Part shown: piece by piece, positions 58,761-64,000 of the stretch | Numbering within the stretch: position 1 is the stretch's first letter | Layout: the number at the start of each line of letters is the position of its first letter | Source: Quercus robur | Taxonomy: Eukaryota; Streptophyta; Magnoliopsida; Fagales; Fagaceae | Reading direction: 5' to 3' | Length of the DNA: 64,000 bases | NCBI RefSeq assembly: GCF_932294415.1 | Contig: NC_065535.1 | Span: 69,309,362-69,373,361, forward strand | Position numbers and translations under genes: made by a program | Notes under the pieces: generated by a model | Told to the model about the DNA's origin: nothing | Database searches by the model: none | Seen by the model: only the letters and a program-made list of their open reading frames with translations

Positions 58761-61288
58761 ATATGTATGAGATATGATGCTCGAAAAAGTAGTGAATGAA
58801 TTGCAGATTGAGCCGTATTTCTCACTGATAAATACTTCCTGACTTTCAAGCTAATGATGTTGATGCTAGGTTCACAGAGTCAAAATTTATGCATTAATAT
58901 TACTTGGCACGTAGATCAAACAACTGGATCATAAGTGAATGATTTATTTTGTTAAATATATTTATCATAACCGTATATTCAAATAGATGGATTGCTATCA
59001 TGTGTAGTCATTTAGAATTGATATTGCTTTTGTATCATTCCTGTAAGAATTTAAGTGCATGTTCATAATTTGCATATCAGAATAAAAGTAGCATTGCAAT
59101 AATCTTGTTCTGATTCTTCTGACAGTACAGATGAAAAAGACTTCTGAAATGGAAACTATTGAGCGCATAATTAAATGCATGTAGTTTGTAGATGGCATAT
59201 AGTATAGTAGTGATAATTAGTTGGAACTGGTGCAATAGAAAAGCAAATAAATAGTGTAGTAATTAGTTATGATCTTGAAAAAATAAATAGTACAGTAGTG
59301 AGAGTTATTTAATGATATGCATGATTATTAGTAGACACCCATCACATATTCATGTGCTCCAAATGTACATGAGCATATATATGTTGTTATTTGTTTGTTT
59401 TAGGTAGTGTATTCTGAGAGACTTCTTCCAGGATTTATATACTTATCTTTTATTCCTTTTCAACATTTTATTCAGGATGGCGTCATTCTTGGAGCAGATA
59501 CGAGAGCCACTGAAGGACCCATAGTTTGTGATAAGAACTGTGAAAAGATACATTATATGGCACCAAACATATATTGTTGTGGAGCAGGAACTGCTGCTGA
59601 TACAGAGGCAGTAACAGGTATTTGTTAATGTGGATGTTTAATGTGGTTATATTTGTTGCACTATTGTTGTTTAGCACCTCAAGGCTGCAGGAAGATGAAG
59701 GATATGAAATTGTCTTATTTTCTTTGTACGACCATAGCTAATGCACTGCTTTGGTGTTTACTTATTTAGACATGGTCAGCTCACAGCTACAACTGCATCG
59801 CTACCATACTGGTCGAGAATCAAGGGTTGTTACAGCATTGACCCTTCTTAAGAAACACCTTTTCAAGTAAGTTTATTTGTTTCGGACACTTCTTGACTTA
59901 TATCTAGTTAAATGGCATAAAATTCTAACTGCTGAATATGGTTTCAGCTACCAAGGCCATGTTTCAGCTGCTCTGGTTCTTGGTGGGGTTGATGTTACTG
60001 GACCTCATCTACATACTGTGAGTTTAGTTTCAAGCATTTAATTTGGCAATAACCTTCTATATTAGCTTTCATAATTAGTTGATTTCTTAAGGTTGAATGT
60101 TGAAACCTATATTTTGGTAGATATATCCCCATGGATCAACTGACACGCTGCCGTTTGCAACAATGGGATCTGGTTCACTTGCTGCCATGGCCATGTTCGA
60201 GTCCAAGTACAAAGAAGGCCTGACTGTAAGTCAGAATGTTATGGTTGTAAAGTTTTTTACATGTTTGATGAGCTCACAATGATGTAGTAGTAGTTAAGAT
60301 ATAGACAACTTCAATACAACTTTCACTTCAATGTTCATCTATTATGATGATGAGTAATTATCTTTCTATCTTCAATTATGATTTACATATGCTTGTGTGT
60401 CCATTACAACTGTCAGGAGGCTAAATTTTAGTATCTCAAGAAACTAGTAACTTGTAGGAGACAAACATGGCTGCTTTAGCATGACCTGCTTTCTACTTTA
60501 ACAGTATTGATTGTTTCTGAAATGCTTATTTAGTTTTCTCACTTGACCTTATTTCCTGGCCTCCTGTGCTGCAGAGGGACGAAGGAATCAAACTTGTTGT
60601 TGAAGCTATATGCTCTGGTATATTTAATGATTTGGGAAGTGGAAGCAATGTTGATGTTTGTGTGATAACCAAGGTTTGTTGTTCCTTGCAAGTTTTCACC
60701 ACTTAATTGTTGTGGTAAAAGTAATTCTTAATCTAATACTGATGCAAGTTTCTTCTCCTCTTGAACTGCTGCCACAGGGGCACAAGGAGTACCTTAGAAA
60801 CCATCTGTTGCCTAATCCCCGTACCTATGTCAATCCAAAAGGCTTTTCTTTTACTAAGAAGACCGGTTAGTGACATACTCCCTAGCTTTATTTATTATAC
60901 ATACATTTACGATATCCCTAGCATATTTGCTCAATTTTATGGCTGGCTGATTTTGGTCGGTACAGTTAAATTAATGCGCAATTTAGCTTGTTCATGGCTT
61001 ATAAGTATTGCTTTTTCCAGATGGTTCATCTTTAATGCTTGCTAGGAAGCTTGCCTTATTAGTATATTTTATTTGCATTCCTTCGTTTAAGCAAAGACTG
61101 AGATTGACATATTCAGCTCCTTAACTCTTGCCTCGTTTCAGCAATATGATGCTTACTCTTGTAAAATTTGTTACTGACTGTTTGATTATATTCCTTTTAC
61201 TATGTTTACAGAAGTTCTCTTAACGAAGATTACTCCATTGAAGGAGAAGGTGGAAGTGATTGAAGGAGGAGATGCAATGGAAGAGTGA
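58535..61288 (+). CDS. PBB: 20S proteasome beta-7 subunit (beta2 in yeast numbering)
   Basis: Eight coding exons: 58535-58678, 59476-59617, 59770-59866, 59948-60017, 60121-60225, 60575-60673, 60778-60865, 61212-61288, giving 273 residues, the same length I recall for Arabidopsis PBB1. The propeptide of 39 residues ends KTG, and mature Thr40 (TTIVGLVFQ) is the catalytic N-terminal nucleophile of the trypsin-like site. Further family marks are [20 protein letters not shown], the catalytic-support Lys in [41 protein letters not shown] and [20 protein letters not shown], and the C-terminal arm ends AMEE. It acts in the core particle of the 26S proteasome. All splice sites are GT-AG and phases agree. 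No break seen. Confidence 0.96.
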
Positions 61289-62326
61289 AATCCATCACAC
61301 AGGAGCAGTAACTGTGTCAGTTGCATTGTTTTTTGCAACTTCCATTATAATTGTTGTATTAAGCAGAATGCTGATGTAGTTTTCAGTATTCAGCTTCAAT
61401 ATCTCAATGTCTCGACATTAACTTGTTATGGATTATACTTTCCAAACTCACATGCAGGCTGGCAAGATAATTTGGTCATTTGTTCTGTATGTGTCTTGTA
61501 TCCTGATTTAAGATCCTGATTGCTTAAATCGTACCTCAGATTCACACTTCGTAGAAACTCAATTTTATTGAGTAATCTCTAGTTTTAAACTGCTGTGTTT
61601 TAATGTGATTTTCATTGATTGAACGCAAAAGTAGAGATTAGACTGTGAAGGTCTAGTGCTGGGTGATTTTTATTATATAACATTACAACCCGATAATTTA
61701 AATCATGATTTCATTAGTGTGGGTTCACTGATAAAACCATGACAGCTATGCCAATTGGAAAAATAGGCCCAGACTGTGATTCCTACGTTCCTTTAAATCT
61801 TGATATGATGATTATCTTAAAGCAAAGCAACTAGGGCCATTTTGAGGGAGTTTACTCAAAAGTGTATTGTTATAGGACATGGAATCAAACTGATATTGAA
61901 GAAAACATTGTTAAACAAACACCGGAAACAAATATTTTAATAAAGAGACTGATCACGATGGATTTCATCAGGTCATCTCTTGGTTCCTGTTGCTACATTA
62001 TCCTTTTGATATTTTTTTTTTTCCTTAAAAAAAAAAAGTCTAATGTAGGTGGGATATGATTTTAGGTTTCTTATTTGATAACAACAGAACTTATGGTCAA
62101 ACCTAAAGTGATAAACATATGGAAATTGTTAACATTTGCAGTTTACATATCAAATAACAAAAACCACCAATGGAAATCCTACTGCGGTACTGCTAGTGCT
62201 AGTATTGTATCAAATTACGTTTTTATTCACAAAGAAACTAGTACAGTGGATTCATAAAAGATAAAATTATAAAGATAGAGATAATCCGAATAAACTAGTC
62301 TTCCAAAGTTACTTTCTATGATTCTC

Positions 62327-62358
<32 letters not shown>

Positions 62359-63622
62359 AGGTTACTTTCTCTCATACATTTCTTCTCCCTCACGTAAACA
62401 GAAACACATGCGTACGATATCCTCTCTACATTTTGCTCAAACCATCAAATTAAGAGTCCCAAAAGAAGGATAGGCCTATGTTTGAAGGAAGCCGAAAGTG
62501 AAAAGAAGTTCCAAAAAAGTTGTATTGACAGCAGGAATTGCTTTCGATGCGTGAATCCTGATAAACATATGAACACCTATGTACAAGTGTTGCTGAAATA
62601 ACAATCCTCCTAAATTTTGTTTTATGAACCTAAAAGATAAAATACAATTCCTCCTTTGTCCTTGAGTTACCTTATTTTCATGGATTAACCTGATGATGTC
62701 CCTAGTTTATCATTAGCATCTTTATGAAATCTCTATTTTTCTTACGATATATCTGATTAGGAAAAAAAAAAAGCTTAATCAAATCACTATAATGATTAAT
62801 GAATAACTCAATCGAATATCAATTTTGCAACACGTTAGGGACATTATTATATTTCCTTATACCTCAAATAAAATATGAGAAATTTTCCAATAAAAAAAAA
62901 GTACCACAAAATACTAGAAGCAGAAAACCGAATATTTTTGTGTGGCACAAGTAGGTTAGCGCCAGAGTTGTGGCACATGACAATTTGACAAACACAGCAA
63001 GATGAATTACACCCCCATAAATCGGATTAAGTCCAATCCTCTCCATTTAATTAAACAAAAACTTTATAAATTCAAAAAACAATAGAAAAAGGTAACAAAC
63101 AAAAAGTCAAAAAATATACGATAAGTAATTTAACTGATAAAGTCTTTTTGTAGTCAAATAAAAAATTTTAAATTTAATCTCGCTTATGCCAAAAATTAAA
63201 GCGCTTTATCCTAATAACAAAATCAATTACTATATAATAGGCACTACATATTTAAATTACACAGTATCTATAAAATAAAAAATAAAAATACAGCACAGAA
63301 TTTACTAATTTTTAGACTCTTTTTTAGATAGCGTGTCGGTATAACAAAGACGTCACCGTGACTTTCTTTCTTTTCAGTTTCTTCTTCAAAATTCTAATCA
63401 TTTTTATTATTTTTTTCAAAAACATTATATTTATATAAATACAAAAGACATAATAATTTACATTCCTTTCCTCTCATTTCAAGCCTCGACAACTCTCCAA
63501 CTCGAACCTTCTTTCTTTCTTTCTTTAAGGTTTCAGGTTTGTGTGTGCGTGTGTGTGTGTGTTGTTGTTGGTGGTGTTGGTGTCTCTGCTTGATTTCTCT
63601 ACACGACATCGTATCATCGGCC
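61289..63622. other. Spacer between PBB and the Rab gene
   Basis: The first 100-200 bp are the probable PBB 3' UTR. The rest is AT-rich, with a poly-A tract (62326-62354) and no gene recognised. The 5' UTR of the Rab gene, with a (GT)n tract at 63539-63561, occupies the last 150 bp or so. Confidence 0.5.
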
Positions 63623-63981
<359 letters not shown>

Positions 63982-64000
63982 TAGTTTTTTTTTTTTTTTT

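Overview
This is nuclear DNA of a flowering plant, almost certainly a eudicot. It has long AT-rich intergenic DNA, GT-AG introns, plant-specific gene families (CYP724B-type P450, RABB1, SLY1, PBB), an Au SINE, L1-type LINEs with an RNase H domain, and a Tat-lineage gypsy fossil. The overall look suggests a woody species, possibly Fagales, but that is a guess. No rRNA, tRNA gene or CRISPR array was seen.

Layout. (1) 1-19829: a direct repeat. Bases 1-6640 recur at 13190-19829 with a constant offset of 13189 and no difference that I could find. Each copy carries the inner part of a gypsy-type LTR, a two-exon methyltransferase gene on the minus strand and a decayed methyltransferase relative. Between the copies lie a LINE with two long uninterrupted ORFs (minus strand, 6641-about 12575) and the leader of an LTR element (about 12580-13085). 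(2) 19294-28765: no intact gene. It holds a hAT-like element, a probable non-autonomous Helitron (22386-25277), a third decayed copy of the methyltransferase flank (25386-27071), a small inverted-repeat element and a short hAT element (28260-28757). (3) 32229-36299: a nine-exon CYP724B-like P450, a family tied to brassinosteroid synthesis. (4) 36658-47381: a broken Ty3/gypsy Tat-lineage element on the minus strand, with a 71-bp tandem array and an opposite-strand accessory coding zone. (5) 48419-49681: a hAT-ended element filled with a degenerate minisatellite and holding an Au SINE. (6) 50338-52565: SLY1, the Sec1/Munc18 protein of ER-Golgi traffic. It is followed by a SINE, unrecognised coding remnants, a 5'-truncated LINE and a MULE-type MITE. 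(7) 56800-61288: the 20S proteasome beta-7 gene with a repeat-built leader intron. (8) 63623 to the right edge: the first two exons of a RABB1 (Rab2) GTPase gene.

The host genes do not form a cluster of related function. SLY1 and RABB1 both act in early secretory traffic but are more than 10 kb apart, and nothing in the sequence ties them together. The P450 is an independent hormone gene. I found no convincing new biological system. The most unusual structure is the 13.2-kb-period direct repeat, whose junction falls exactly at a LINE poly(A) tail. It is either a very recent tandem duplication of a complete gene or an assembly artefact.
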